DNA from: Halomonas sp. UBA3074
Lineage (GTDB): Bacteria > Pseudomonadota > Gammaproteobacteria > Pseudomonadales > Halomonadaceae
NCBI RefSeq assembly: GCF_002366715.1
Contig: NZ_DFBS01000012.1
Coordinates: forward strand, 62,001-126,000
Reading direction: 5' to 3'
DNA length: 64,000 bases
Under the pieces are notes generated by a model. That model was given only the letters and a program-made list of their open reading frames with translations. It searched no databases and was not told the DNA's origin. Below, piece by piece: positions 8,410 through 17,152 of the stretch. The stretch's first letter is position 1; each line of letters opens with the position of its first letter. Both the position numbers and the translations under genes were made by a program.

Positions 8410-8488
8410 CGCCGCAAAGGCGTCTTGCGGCGACGAATATTAAATACGCTCTATGGTAAAAAAACAAAGCGCTGTGCACAAGAACAAC
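8410..8488 (-). promoter_or_regulatory. Candidate pet operon promoter and leader hairpin
   Basis: On the minus strand TTGTGC and TACCAT are separated by 17 bp (about 8455-8483) upstream of petA. Between this and the gene lies an 8-bp stem, CGCCGCAA with TTGCGGCG (8410-8432), around a 7-nt loop. The promoter match is modest; the hairpin is clear. No function is claimed. Confidence 0.4.
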
Positions 8489-8537
8489 CGCCCGTGACCA
8501 TAGTGGTACGAGCAATATAATTTTTTGATATTCCAAT

Positions 8538-8570
8538 AAAAAACGCCCAGGTCGATGACCTGGGCGTTTT
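8538..8570 (-). terminator. Intrinsic terminator of the rplM-rpsI operon
   Basis: A long stem, AACGCCCAGGTC with GACCTGGGCGTT, surrounds a 3-nt loop and is followed on the minus strand by a T-run. It lies about 20 nt past the rpsI stop codon. Confidence 0.93.
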
Positions 8571-8588
8571 GCCGCATAGCGTAAAGAA

Positions 8589-8978
8589 TTAACGCTTGGA
8601 GAACTGCGGACGACGACGTGCTTTGCGCAGGCCGACTTTCTTACGCTCTACTTGACGTGCATCACGCGTTACGTAACCAGCGGCACGCAGCGAAGGACGC
8701 AGATCTTCATTGTAGTTCATCAGGGCACGCGTAATGCCGTGACGAATAGCACCTGCTTGAGAAGAACCACCGCCACCAGCGACAGTGACAAAAATGTCGA
8801 ACTGGCTTAGCGTTTCAGTCAATTCAAGCGGCTGACGAACGACCATACGACCGGTAACGCGACCAAAATAGAGGTCTAGGTCTTGGTTGTTGACAGTGAT
8901 TTTGCCAGAGCCTGGCTTCATAAACACGCGAGCGGTGGAAGTCTTGCGGCGCCCGGTACCGTAATACTGCTGTGTCAT
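8589..8978 (-). CDS. rpsI: 30S ribosomal protein S9 (uS9)
   Basis: S9 is a small-subunit head protein whose C-terminal tail reaches the P-site tRNA. The 129-residue product shows the family start YYGTGRRKTSTARVF, the middle segment GGGGSSQAGAIRHGI (about residues 66-80), and the conserved basic tail ending in QFSKR. The length is normal. It lies 13 nt after rplM and is followed by a strong terminator. Confidence 0.99.
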   Translation of the reverse strand: MTQQYYGTGRRKTSTARVFMKPGSGKITVNNQDLDLYFGRVTGRMVVRQPLELTETLSQFDIFVTVAGGGGSSQAGAIRHGITRALMNYNEDLRPSLRAAGYVTRDARQVERKKVGLRKARRRPQFSKR

Positions 8979-8991
8979 GGCGAAGATTTCC

Positions 8992-9420
8992 TCAGATGTC
9001 TAGTTCAAGCGGCTGTTGGGCAGCATGCGGATGCTCGGCACCGGCGTACACTTTTAATTTCGTGTACATGGCGCGACCCAAAGGACCTTTCGGCAACATG
9101 CCTTTAACGGCAGACTCGATGATGCGCTCAGGCGCATGATCAAGCATCTTGTCGAATGTCATAGAGCGCAGACCGCCCGGGTAACCAGTGTGGCGGTAGT
9201 AGGTTTTAGCCTTCGCCTTGTTGCCGGTTACGTGGACTTTCTCTGCGTTGATCACAACGATGTAATCGCCAGTATCAACGTGAGGGGTAAATTCGGGCTT
9301 ATGCTTGCCGCGTAGGCGACGAGCAATCTCGGTGGCCAGGCGACCGAGCGTTTTGTCCTTAGCGTCGACAACATACCAGTCGCGCTGGACGGACTGCGGC
9401 TTAGCACTGAACGTCTTCAT
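8992..9420 (-). CDS. rplM: 50S ribosomal protein L13 (uL13)
   Basis: L13 is an early assembly protein of the large subunit. I start at ATG 9420 (MKTFSAKPQSVQRDWYVVDA), which matches the family; an in-frame ATG four codons earlier has no support. The 142-residue product shows KTLGRLATEIARRLRGK, YIVVINAEKVHVTG, KTYYRHTGYPGG and MLPKGPLGR. In E. coli L13 represses its own operon through the mRNA leader. The leader here is about 105 nt from the likely promoter, long enough for such control, but I cannot show it. Confidence 0.98.
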   Translation of the reverse strand: MKTFSAKPQSVQRDWYVVDAKDKTLGRLATEIARRLRGKHKPEFTPHVDTGDYIVVINAEKVHVTGNKAKAKTYYRHTGYPGGLRSMTFDKMLDHAPERIIESAVKGMLPKGPLGRAMYTKLKVYAGAEHPHAAQQPLELDI

Positions 9421-9532
9421 GGATAAAATCACCAGATTAAATGTATTGGGTGACTCACACCGTTATACGGCGAAGCACCATCCCTATTCTTTTTGGTTGC
9501 AAGCAAACGCCAGCAACATGTAGCGAGGCGGC

Positions 9533-9561
9533 ATTCTACAGTAAGGATAGCGACAAGTTAA
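9533..9561 (-). promoter_or_regulatory. Likely sigma-70 promoter of rplM-rpsI
   Basis: On the minus strand TTAACT (9556-9561) and TAGAAT (9533-9538) are separated by exactly 17 bp, about 110 nt upstream of the rplM start. This predicts a leader of roughly 105 nt. Confidence 0.6.
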
Positions 9562-9605
9562 GCCGTCTCGTGACTTTTTTACTTGACCTACGACGCCCTC
9601 AATTT

Positions 9606-10763
9606 TTAAGGCTTGTGCGCCAACGCCAGATACTCCCTTGACTGCATTTCCTGCAAGCGAGAAAGGGTACGCTCAAACTCAAACGTCAGCTTGCCATCGC
9701 TGTAAAGTTGTTCGATGCGCACTTCCGAAGACATCAGAAGTTTTACGCCCCGGTCATAAAATTCATCCACCATATTGATGAACCGTCGTGCCTGATCGTC
9801 CTGCTTGGCATTCATCTGTATAACATTGGAAACCAGCACGGTATGGAACTCTCTGGCCAGCTCAATATAGTCGTTTTGACTGCGCGGCCCATCGCATAGC
9901 TCGCTAAACTCAAACCAGGCAACATCATCATGCAAACGGCGGGCTTTCAGTACCCGATGGTTAATCTCCAGCGAGGCCTCTGCCTCACCCTCTTGACCCG
10001 CAATTTCTCGGAAGCTACGGGAAAGCTCACGCTCAGCCGACTCATCAAGGGGCGAGTGAAAAATGGCCGTTCTCTCAAGTGCACGCAGCCGGTAATCAAC
10101 ACCAGAATCGACGTTTACTACGTTGCAGTGGCGCTTAACAAGCTCGATGGCGGGCAGAAAGCGTGCGCGTTGTAAGCCATCTTTATAAAGATCATCAGGC
10201 ACAATATTGGAGGTCGCCACCAGCACCACGCCCCGCTCGAAGAGGGCTTCAAGTAGGTTAGCCAGTATCATCGCATCGGTAATATCTTTGACAAAAAACT
10301 CGTCAAAGCAAATCACGCGCGCCTCATTGGCAAATTTACTTGCTATCAGCGTGAGCGGATTCTTTTCACCCTTATAGTGCGTCAACTCGTTATGGACGCG
10401 CTGCATAAAGCGATGAAAGTGTGTGCGCATTTTGTCGGGAAAAGGAAGCGACTCATAAAACGTATCGACTAAATAGGTTTTCCCGCGCCCCACCCCACCC
10501 CAAAAATAGAGCCCCTTCACCTGAGGCAACACGGGCTTGTCTGCAGAGGATGACTTTTTGCCCATCAAGCCTGCCATTTTGGCCTTCAACCCTTTATGGG
10601 CGACCAACGTTTTCGGCACGGTCGTTGGTGCAGCGACTAGCTCTTCATAAAGTCGCTGGAGATGCGTAACGGCTTGCTCTTGTGCCGCATCATATTGAAA
10701 ATCCTCACGCTCTAAATCTGCGCGATAGCGCTCAATAGGCGATGCGGGGCGTGTTTTGGACAT
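9606..10763 (-). CDS. zapE: Cell division ATPase ZapE (AFG1 family)
   Basis: ZapE is an AFG1-type P-loop ATPase that associates with the Z ring during late division in E. coli. I start at ATG 10763, preceded by GGAGAGG. The longer frame to 10886 would add a hydrophobic stretch unknown in the family. The 385-residue product has Walker A GGVGRGKT (residues 89-96), Walker B VICFDEFFV, sensor-like VLVATSNIVPDDLY, and the C-terminal RFINMVDEFYDRGVKL segment. It is divergent from zapG, as in E. coli, and downstream of it lies the rplM-rpsI promoter region. Confidence 0.94.
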   Translation of the reverse strand: MSKTRPASPIERYRADLEREDFQYDAAQEQAVTHLQRLYEELVAAPTTVPKTLVAHKGLKAKMAGLMGKKSSSADKPVLPQVKGLYFWGGVGRGKTYLVDTFYESLPFPDKMRTHFHRFMQRVHNELTHYKGEKNPLTLIASKFANEARVICFDEFFVKDITDAMILANLLEALFERGVVLVATSNIVPDDLYKDGLQRARFLPAIELVKRHCNVVNVDSGVDYRLRALERTAIFHSPLDESAERELSRSFREIAGQEGEAEASLEINHRVLKARRLHDDVAWFEFSELCDGPRSQNDYIELAREFHTVLVSNVIQMNAKQDDQARRFINMVDEFYDRGVKLLMSSEVRIEQLYSDGKLTFEFERTLSRLQEMQSREYLALAHKP

Positions 10764-10997
10764 TGCCCTCTCCGCCGATGTTGATGACATGCAATCGCCT
10801 CCCACAGCATGTAAAGCCGCCGCCAGTGCAACGACTGGCAACACTAAGATGACTGCGATTATACCCGTAGAGGCGTCTAAGCGCATGAGTGGATTGACCC
10901 AACCGGCTGAGTGACGCCTATAATGGCAGCCTGTTTAATTCAAAAGCCGCTGGCTAATGCAGCCTGTGGTTATATTCAAGGCGCCAGGGAGAACACT

Positions 10998-11456
10998 GTG
11001 GACGCAAGCTCACCATTAACCTTTGCCATTATCGGTTTTATCGTCGGTTTAATCGTTGGATTGGGCAGTTATCGCCTGTTCAGCAAAAGCCAGCGTGAGG
11101 CTGCCTCCATGCGTCAAAAGCTACTCGAACGCGAACATCAAATTGCTGAGATGAAAAATAGCGTGGGCAGCCATTTGACAGGAATTTATCAACGGCTAAG
11201 CAATATTCGCGACGAGGCTAACCAGCTAGAGCTTCAGCTGAAAGAAGATGCTGCAGAATGGGATATTCGCGATGCGTCCATTCAGCAAAATCTGGACCTT
11301 TCGGGCATCGCGTCCAAGTCTGGCCAGCAAACGCAGAGTGACACGACACTCCCTGCAACACCGCGCGACTACGCTGATGGTAAAGGCGGCACGCTGTCAG
11401 AAGATTTTGGCTTGAAAAATCATCAAGCAACACCCCCTCAACCACCGCGCTACTGA
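10998..11456 (+). CDS. zapG: YhcB/ZapG family division-associated membrane protein
   Basis: YhcB (ZapG, DUF1043) is an inner-membrane protein linked to cell division and envelope growth. I start at GTG 10998, preceded by AGGGAGA; the longer frame from 10911 adds an unlikely segment. The 152-residue product has one N-terminal membrane helix (FAIIGFIVGLIVGLGSYRLF, residues about 9-28), then a long charged coiled coil (about 30-95) and a disordered, proline- and threonine-rich tail. The conserved VGSHLTGIYQRL-like segment (about 63-74) fits the family. Its stop codon lies inside the first of four degenerate tandem repeats. Confidence 0.88.
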   Translation: MDASSPLTFAIIGFIVGLIVGLGSYRLFSKSQREAASMRQKLLEREHQIAEMKNSVGSHLTGIYQRLSNIRDEANQLELQLKEDAAEWDIRDASIQQNLDLSGIASKSGQQTQSDTTLPATPRDYADGKGGTLSEDFGLKNHQATPPQPPRY

Positions 11457-11515
11457 CATCGCTAAGCACTGTTTACGATAAGTGATGATTTCGACAAGCG
11501 CTGGCTTCGATAAAC
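11452..11515. repeat. Four degenerate 15-17-bp repeats spanning the zapG stop codon
   Basis: Units lie at 11452-11467, 11468-11484, 11485-11500 and 11501-11515 and follow the pattern ACTGnTTTCGATAAGC. The first unit contains the TGA that ends zapG, and later units carry TAA or TGA as well. They have diverged but keep their order and spacing. Confidence 0.7.
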
Positions 11516-11526
11516 ACTGACTCATC

Positions 11527-11573
11527 TGGCCCCGATCACTGCCATCGCATTACTCAATGGCGTAACGGGGCCA
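11527..11573. terminator. Stem-loop between convergent zapG and the Nif3 gene
   Basis: The outer stem TGGCCCCG / CGGGGCCA and an inner stem GCCAT / ATGGC form a two-step hairpin between convergent genes. Only three T residues follow on the plus strand, so it may be a weak terminator. Confidence 0.5.
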
Positions 11574-11578
11574 TTTCA

Positions 11579-12340
11579 TTAGGCGGGATTATCAATATCG
11601 ACAAAGCGATGCTCAACGTCGTACTCATCGCTTAACCACTCTCCCAGCGCTTGAACACCATAGCGCTCGGTGGCGTGATGACCCGCAGCAATATAGTGAA
11701 TCCCCATTTCGCGAGCCAAATGCGTGGTTCGTTCTGATATTTCGCCCGACACGAACACCTGCGCCCCTGACTCGAAGGCTGCCGTAATCATGTCTTGCGC
11801 GCCGCCCGTACACCACGCAACGCGTTCGATATCGCCTACCTGAGGCGCCTCGATGATCAACGGCTGGCGCTGTAAAGTATGCGCTATTTGCGCGCCTAAA
11901 GCGTTGACCGAGAGCGGCTGGGCTAAACGTCCCGACCACAACAGCCCCTCCCCCAGCTCACCGTCCAGACAACCCTCCACTTTCCAGCCCAGCCGTCTGG
12001 CCAGCTCAGCGTTGTTGCCCATCTCGGCATGCGCATCCAGCGGCAGATGATATGCCAGCAAGCTAATATCATTATCCAGCAATGTTTTAATTCGCTTCTG
12101 CTTCATGCCGGTAATCGCAACGGGCTCGTTTTTCCAAAAATAGCCGTGGTGCACCAGCACCATATCTGCCTGCCACGCAACGGCCTCATCCAATAACGCC
12201 TGACAGGCAGTCACCCCGGTCATCACGCGCTTGACCTGCTCACTTCCCGCCACCTGCAAACCGTTGATAGTAAAATCTTTAAACTGGCCCGCACGCAGTT
12301 GATGATCGCAGGCGGCTACCAATTGATCCCGATGAATCAT
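11579..12340 (-). CDS. Nif3-like dinuclear metal centre hexameric protein (YbgI family)
   Basis: This is a Nif3/YbgI family protein; members form hexamers with a two-metal site, and their biochemical role is still debated (YbgI has been linked to GTP cyclohydrolase-like and radiation-resistance functions). I start at ATG 12340, preceded by AAGGGA; the upstream in-frame ATG is weaker. The 253-residue product shows NGLQVAGSEQVKRVMTGVTA, the metal motif VLVHHGYFW (about residues 63-71), LLAYHLPLDAHAEMGNN (about 92-108), FVSGEISERTTHLAREMG and IAAGHHATERYGVQAL near the C terminus. It lies between zapG and degS. Confidence 0.93.
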   Translation of the reverse strand: MIHRDQLVAACDHQLRAGQFKDFTINGLQVAGSEQVKRVMTGVTACQALLDEAVAWQADMVLVHHGYFWKNEPVAITGMKQKRIKTLLDNDISLLAYHLPLDAHAEMGNNAELARRLGWKVEGCLDGELGEGLLWSGRLAQPLSVNALGAQIAHTLQRQPLIIEAPQVGDIERVAWCTGGAQDMITAAFESGAQVFVSGEISERTTHLAREMGIHYIAAGHHATERYGVQALGEWLSDEYDVEHRFVDIDNPA

Positions 12341-12496
12341 AAAGCGTCCCTTTGTTGGTTTAACTGAACTCAATGGACATCCGTCGTCGCCACGACGGAC
12401 CTCAAAAGCCTTTAGAAAGTGTTACCATGAGTCCATTGTAAAACTCGCTGCTTTTTATCGCGAACAGCGAGGCAGACCCGTAAAGGAATTCATGAC

Positions 12497-13768
12497 ATGC
12501 GCCGCTATGTGCTGCCTTACCTTTGGCCCGTTATTACTGGCGTACTGCTCGCTGTAGTGATCTTGTTTGCCCTTCCCGAGCAGCTCCCTAACCCCTTTAG
12601 CGCCGACTCACCGCCCACCGCGCCTCAACCTACCGCCCCGGTGGTTTCTACGGCTCCGGCAGTGGTGGAACCCAATCCTAATCGCCCTGCCCCTGAAATA
12701 CACCAAGCCGCTCCGCTCTCCCGCGATGAAGGCCCGGTGAGCTACTCAAGAGCTGTCGAACAAGCCGCGCCAGCCGTGGTTAACATTTACTCGTCACGCA
12801 TTGTGGAGCGTGACCAACACCCGCTGATGTCGGATCCCTTTTTTCAGCAATTTTTTGATAGCCGGGGTGATGACGCCACCACGCATCAGCGGATGCTCTC
12901 CAGCTTAGGTTCCGGTGTCATTGTCAGTGAAGATGGCTACGTATTAACCAATCATCATGTGATCAACGGAGCAGATGAAATACAGGTGGCGTTACGAGAT
13001 GGGCGCGAAACACTAGCGCAAGTAATTGGCACCGACCCTGAAAGTGATTTAGCGGTGCTGAGGATCGATCTTGATGATTTACCGGTGATCGAATTGACCG
13101 ACTCGGCTGACGTTGCCGTCGGCGATGTCGCGCTTGCCATTGGCAACCCCTTCGGCGTGGGCCAGACAGTCACCATGGGCATTATAAGCGCGACGGGGCG
13201 CAACCACCTTGGGCTCAACGCCTATGAAGACTTCATTCAAACCGATGCTGCCATCAATCCAGGTAATTCTGGCGGCGCGCTGATCAACCCTGACGGCGCC
13301 TTGGTCGGTATTAATACCGCCATCTTCTCACGCTCAGGGGGTTCGCAAGGGATAGGGTTTGCGATCCCCGCCAACCTTGCTCATAGCATTTTAGATGAGC
13401 TGGTCACCCAAGGACGAGTGATTCGCGGCTGGCTGGGCATTGAAGCACAAGCGCTGTCACGCGAATTGGCGGCTTCTTTTGGGCTGCAAACGCCTCAAGG
13501 CGTCATCGTTGCTGGTGTTGTCAGTGGAGGCCCCGCAGCGCAGGCCGGGCTGGAGCCGGGCGATGTGCTTCTCTCCGTCGACGGGCAACCTATTTTAGAC
13601 GCGCGTTCGACGATGAGTGAGATTGCATCCATCCAGCCTGGAACCTCTCTACCGCTCACCATAGTGCGCAGCGGGGAGCGCATGGAGATGACGCTTGAAG
13701 TGGGTGAGCGCCCGCTTCCCGCCATTCCAATCAACGAAGAGACACCCGGCCAACGCGACTCACAATGA
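12497..13768 (+). CDS. degS: DegS/AlgW-type periplasmic site-1 protease
   Basis: This is a trypsin-like HtrA protease anchored in the inner membrane. In E. coli DegS senses misfolded porins and starts the sigma-E response by cutting RseA; AlgW does this in Pseudomonas. The 423-residue product has one N-terminal membrane helix (about 9-26), a proline-rich linker (about 31-75), the catalytic triad His154 (TNHHV), Asp184 (ESDLAVL) and Ser258 (GNSGG), and a single PDZ domain (about 300-395). One PDZ plus a membrane anchor favours DegS over DegP. It is longer than E. coli DegS (355), because of the linker. Confidence 0.93.
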   Translation: MRRYVLPYLWPVITGVLLAVVILFALPEQLPNPFSADSPPTAPQPTAPVVSTAPAVVEPNPNRPAPEIHQAAPLSRDEGPVSYSRAVEQAAPAVVNIYSSRIVERDQHPLMSDPFFQQFFDSRGDDATTHQRMLSSLGSGVIVSEDGYVLTNHHVINGADEIQVALRDGRETLAQVIGTDPESDLAVLRIDLDDLPVIELTDSADVAVGDVALAIGNPFGVGQTVTMGIISATGRNHLGLNAYEDFIQTDAAINPGNSGGALINPDGALVGINTAIFSRSGGSQGIGFAIPANLAHSILDELVTQGRVIRGWLGIEAQALSRELAASFGLQTPQGVIVAGVVSGGPAAQAGLEPGDVLLSVDGQPILDARSTMSEIASIQPGTSLPLTIVRSGERMEMTLEVGERPLPAIPINEETPGQRDSQ

Positions 13769-13799
13769 AGCATGAGCGCATTGGCGCGGGCAGCGCAAA

Positions 13800-15128
13800 T
13801 CAATCGCGAATGCGGTACTCAGCCGAGCGGGCATGGGCAGTCAATGATTCGCCCCGCGCCAGTACCGAGGCGATTTTACCCAGCTCAGAAGCACCGTCGG
13901 CAGAGCAATGAATAATTGACGAGCGCTTCTGGAAATCGTAAACGCCTAAGGGTGACGAGAAGCGCGCAGTGCCAGAGGTAGGCAGCACGTGATTGGGGCC
14001 TGCACAGTAATCGCCCAACGCTTCTGCGGTATAACGGCCCATAAAGATCGCCCCCGCATGACGGATATCATCCAGCCACGTTTCTGGCGCAGCGACCGAA
14101 AGCTCCAAATGCTCGGGGGCAATACGATTGATCAACGTCAGCGCTTCTTGGGCATCGCTGCACTGGATCAACGCTCCACGGCGACGCAACGATTCCCGCA
14201 CAATGGCTTCGCGCTCTAGCGTGGGTAGCAGTCGTTCAATGGCGGCCTCGACGGCTTCCAAATGGGCGGCGTCCCAACTGACCAAGATAGCCTGGGCATC
14301 TTCATCGTGTTCAGCCTGCGAGAAAAGATCCATGGCGAGCCAGTCGGGATCGGTTTGCCCATCGGAAACCACCATTATTTCCGAAGGACCCGCGATCATA
14401 TCGATGCCCACCTGTCCAAACACCGCGCGCTTAGCCGTTGCCACATAAATGTTGCCGGGACCCACGATCTTGTCGACACGGGGTACGCTTTCAGTGCCAT
14501 ACGCCAGGGCTGCCACCGCCTGAGCGCCGCCAATGGTGAAAACATAATCGACACCCGCCAAGTGAGCAGCGGCCAACACGAGTTCGTTGAGAACGCCGTC
14601 GGGCGTAGGTACGACCATGACGATTTCGCGCACACCGGCCACATGGGCAGGAATCGCGTTCATCAGCACCGACGAAGGATAGGCCGCCTTACCGCCGGGC
14701 ACGTATATACCTGCGCGGTCCAGTGGCGTGACTTTCTGCCCCAGCACCGTACCGTCCGCCTCTTCATACTGCCAGGAGCTGGGCTTTTGACGCTCGTGGT
14801 AGCGCTTAATGCGCTCAGCGGCGCTGGAGAGCGCTTCACGCTGTTCAGCAGGCAAGTGATCAAACGCCTGCTTAAGCTGCTCGGGCGTCAGCCGCAGCTC
14901 GTCCATGGAGGTAACCGCAAGACGATCAAAGCGGTTGGTAGCCTCAATCACGGCGGCGTCGCCGCGCTGTTTGACACTGGCCAGAATTTCTTCGACGCGC
15001 GCCTGAACCGCCTTGTCCGACACCCCCTCCCAATCTAACAGCGCATCAAGCTGATCATGAAAATCTGCATCGCCAGTCGATAAGCGTGAAACAGTGGCAT
15101 TACGTGGTTCGCTTTTGGGATCGCTCAT
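13800..15128 (-). CDS. hisD: Histidinol dehydrogenase
   Basis: HisD oxidises L-histidinol to L-histidine in two NAD-dependent steps, the end of histidine synthesis. The 442-residue product shows the family segments GIYVPGGKAAYPSSVLMNAIPA, TIGGAQAVAALAYGTE, DKIVGPGNIYVATAKR, DMIAGPSEIMVVSD, the catalytic-region NRIAPEHLEL and PTSGTARFSSPLGVYDFQKRSS. The zinc-site residues lie in this last part. It is 10 nt after hisG. In Pseudomonas hisC follows here; in this window hisD instead ends against convergent degS. Confidence 0.98.
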   Translation of the reverse strand: MSDPKSEPRNATVSRLSTGDADFHDQLDALLDWEGVSDKAVQARVEEILASVKQRGDAAVIEATNRFDRLAVTSMDELRLTPEQLKQAFDHLPAEQREALSSAAERIKRYHERQKPSSWQYEEADGTVLGQKVTPLDRAGIYVPGGKAAYPSSVLMNAIPAHVAGVREIVMVVPTPDGVLNELVLAAAHLAGVDYVFTIGGAQAVAALAYGTESVPRVDKIVGPGNIYVATAKRAVFGQVGIDMIAGPSEIMVVSDGQTDPDWLAMDLFSQAEHDEDAQAILVSWDAAHLEAVEAAIERLLPTLEREAIVRESLRRRGALIQCSDAQEALTLINRIAPEHLELSVAAPETWLDDIRHAGAIFMGRYTAEALGDYCAGPNHVLPTSGTARFSSPLGVYDFQKRSSIIHCSADGASELGKIASVLARGESLTAHARSAEYRIRD

Positions 15129-15138
15129 GGGTCACCTT

Positions 15139-15795
15139 CTATCCTTCGGCAAGCTGTGCCTGACGCTGTTTAACCGCACTATCCAGGCGGGCCAGTAACG
15201 GCTTAATACGCTCATGCTTCATGGTCATGGCTGCTTTATTGACCACCAACCGGGTACTGATATGCGCAATTAGCTCACGCGGCTCCATGCCATTTGCCCG
15301 CAGTGTATTGCCGGTATCCACAATATCGACAATTTCGTCCGCCAGGTTCATGAGAGGCGCCAGCTCCATGGCGCCATAAAGCTTGATCACTTCGGCCTGG
15401 ATACCCTGCTCGGCGTAGTAACGCCGGGCCACATTCACAAACTTGGTGGCTACCCGTCGCCGGGCACGCGCAGGCAACTGGCCGGTCACGCCCGCCGTCA
15501 TCAACTTGCAGCGAGCAATTTCCAAATCCAGCGGTTCGTAGAGCCCTTCAGCGCCGTGCTCGAGCAGTACGTCTTTACCAGCAATGCCGACGTCCGCAGC
15601 TCCTAGCTGCACATAGGTGGGGACATCGGTAGCACGGATAATCACCAGCTTCACGTCGGGCAAGTTGGTGTCAAAAAGCAGCTTTCGACTTTTGCTTAAA
15701 TCTTCTGCGGGCGTAATGCCCGCATCGGCCAGCAAAGGCAGCGTCTCTTCCAGGATACGGCCCTTCGAGAGGGCTAAAATCAGTTGCTTACTCAT
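15139..15795 (-). CDS. hisG: ATP phosphoribosyltransferase catalytic subunit, short form
   Basis: HisG joins ATP and PRPP to form phosphoribosyl-ATP, the first and regulated step of histidine synthesis. The 218-residue product has the type-II periplasmic-binding-like core: LILALSKGRILEETLPLL, DVPTYVQLGAADVGIAGKD, and the PRPP loop EIVDIVDTGNTLRANG. It lacks the C-terminal regulatory domain of long HisG, so it should depend on HisZ, which is encoded in this window at 58336-59532. It lies between murA and hisD. Confidence 0.97.
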   Translation of the reverse strand: MSKQLILALSKGRILEETLPLLADAGITPAEDLSKSRKLLFDTNLPDVKLVIIRATDVPTYVQLGAADVGIAGKDVLLEHGAEGLYEPLDLEIARCKLMTAGVTGQLPARARRRVATKFVNVARRYYAEQGIQAEVIKLYGAMELAPLMNLADEIVDIVDTGNTLRANGMEPRELIAHISTRLVVNKAAMTMKHERIKPLLARLDSAVKQRQAQLAEG

Positions 15796-15832
15796 CGTAT
15801 AGGCCAGTCGTTAATAGCAGGCAGGATTAATG

Positions 15833-15882
15833 CAGCTAGTCGCACACACAGCTAGTCGCAAGCGAGCGAGATCGCAGGACTA
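15833..15882. repeat. Tandem 16-bp repeats downstream of murA
   Basis: CAGCTAGTCGCA occurs at 15833-15844 and again at 15849-15860, a 16-bp period. A more degenerate unit at 15865-15879 (AGCGAGATCGCAGGA) leads into the CTAG that holds the murA stop codon at 15880-15882. On the minus strand each clear copy contains the same GACTAG context as the stop region. Confidence 0.75.
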
Positions 15883-17142
15883 GCCGGGAATACGGCGAAT
15901 ACGCGCACCCAGCAGCTGCAATTTCTCTTCGATACATTCGTAGCCACGGTCAATGTGATAGATACGATCGACCAGCGTTTCGCCTTCGGCCATCATCGCT
16001 GCAATCACCAGCGACGCAGAAGCACGAAGATCGGTTGCCATGACGGGCGCCCCGGAAAGCTTCTCGACCCCTTCGATCAAAGCGGTATTGCCTTCCAGCA
16101 CGATATTGGCGCCCATGCGGTTAAGCTCTTGCACGTGCATAAAGCGGTTCTCAAAGATGGTTTCGACCACCCGCGAGTGCCCCACGGCGACGGCATTCAT
16201 CGCCACGAACTGCGCCTGCATATCGGTTGGAAAAGCGGGGTAAGGTGCCGTGCGAATATTGACCGCCTTTGGCCGCTTGCCGTGCATGTCCAGTGCAATC
16301 CAATCATCGCCACTGGTAACCTCGGCGCCCGCCTCTTCTAACTTGGCGATGACCGCATCCAGAATATCGGCACGAGTACGTTTGACCTTCACTCGGCCAC
16401 CGGTCATGGCAGCCGCCACCAGGAAAGTACCCGTTTCAATACGGTCAGGCATGACGTCGTGTTCGCAGCCATGCAACGTCTCAACACCTTCGATAGTAAT
16501 CGTGTCGGTGCCGTGACCGCTGATCTGCGCGCCCATTTTAATCAAGCACTCGGCCAAGTCGACGATTTCAGGCTCGCGGGCAGCGTTTTCCAAAATAGTC
16601 GTGCCTTCCGCCAGGGTCGCGGCCATCAGCAGGTTTTCAGTACCGGTCACCGTCACGGTATCGAAGTAGATAGTAGCGCCCTTCAAACGACCATCGACCC
16701 GGGCGCGTATATACCCAGCTTCAACGCGAATTTCCGCACCCATGGCTTCTAAACCACGAATATGCAGATCCACCGGCCGCGAACCAATCGCACACCCGCC
16801 AGGCAACGACACATCGGCTTTACCAAAGTGCGCAAGCAGCGGCCCCAGCACTAGGATGGAGGCACGCATCTTCTTGACCAACTCATAAGGCGCATGGCAC
16901 TGGGTGACCTGAGAACCATCTAGCTGGATACTCAGTTTCTCGCCCATTACCGGTTCAACGCCCATGCGGCCAAGCAGCTCCAGCGTGGTGGTAATGTCCT
17001 GCAAGTGCGGCAAATTACCGATCACCACGGGACCATCGGCCAACAAGCTGGCACATAGAATAGGCAGCGCTGCGTTTTTGGCACCGCTCACCCACACTTC
17101 ACCGTCCACCGAGCCATTGCCGGTAATGATTAATTTATCCAT
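15880..17142 (-). CDS. murA: UDP-N-acetylglucosamine 1-carboxyvinyltransferase
   Basis: MurA transfers enolpyruvate from PEP to UDP-GlcNAc, the first committed step of peptidoglycan synthesis and the target of fosfomycin. I start at ATG 17142 (MDKLIITGNGSVDGEVWVSGAKNAALP); the longer frame to 17313 runs through ibaG. The 420-residue product shows the catalytic-cysteine loop as LPGGCAIGSRPVDLH (Cys about 116) and AYPAFPTDMQAQFVA. The start has little Shine-Dalgarno sequence and lies 10 nt after the ibaG stop, suggesting coupling. Confidence 0.97.
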   Translation of the reverse strand: MDKLIITGNGSVDGEVWVSGAKNAALPILCASLLADGPVVIGNLPHLQDITTTLELLGRMGVEPVMGEKLSIQLDGSQVTQCHAPYELVKKMRASILVLGPLLAHFGKADVSLPGGCAIGSRPVDLHIRGLEAMGAEIRVEAGYIRARVDGRLKGATIYFDTVTVTGTENLLMAATLAEGTTILENAAREPEIVDLAECLIKMGAQISGHGTDTITIEGVETLHGCEHDVMPDRIETGTFLVAAAMTGGRVKVKRTRADILDAVIAKLEEAGAEVTSGDDWIALDMHGKRPKAVNIRTAPYPAFPTDMQAQFVAMNAVAVGHSRVVETIFENRFMHVQELNRMGANIVLEGNTALIEGVEKLSGAPVMATDLRASASLVIAAMMAEGETLVDRIYHIDRGYECIEEKLQLLGARIRRIPG

Positions 17143-17152
17143 GGAGAGACCG

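Noticed and set aside
14262..15038. 258-residue open frame on the plus strand opposite hisD
   Set aside because: It lies fully antisense to a clear hisD gene, shows no family motif, and reads like the complement of HisD codons.
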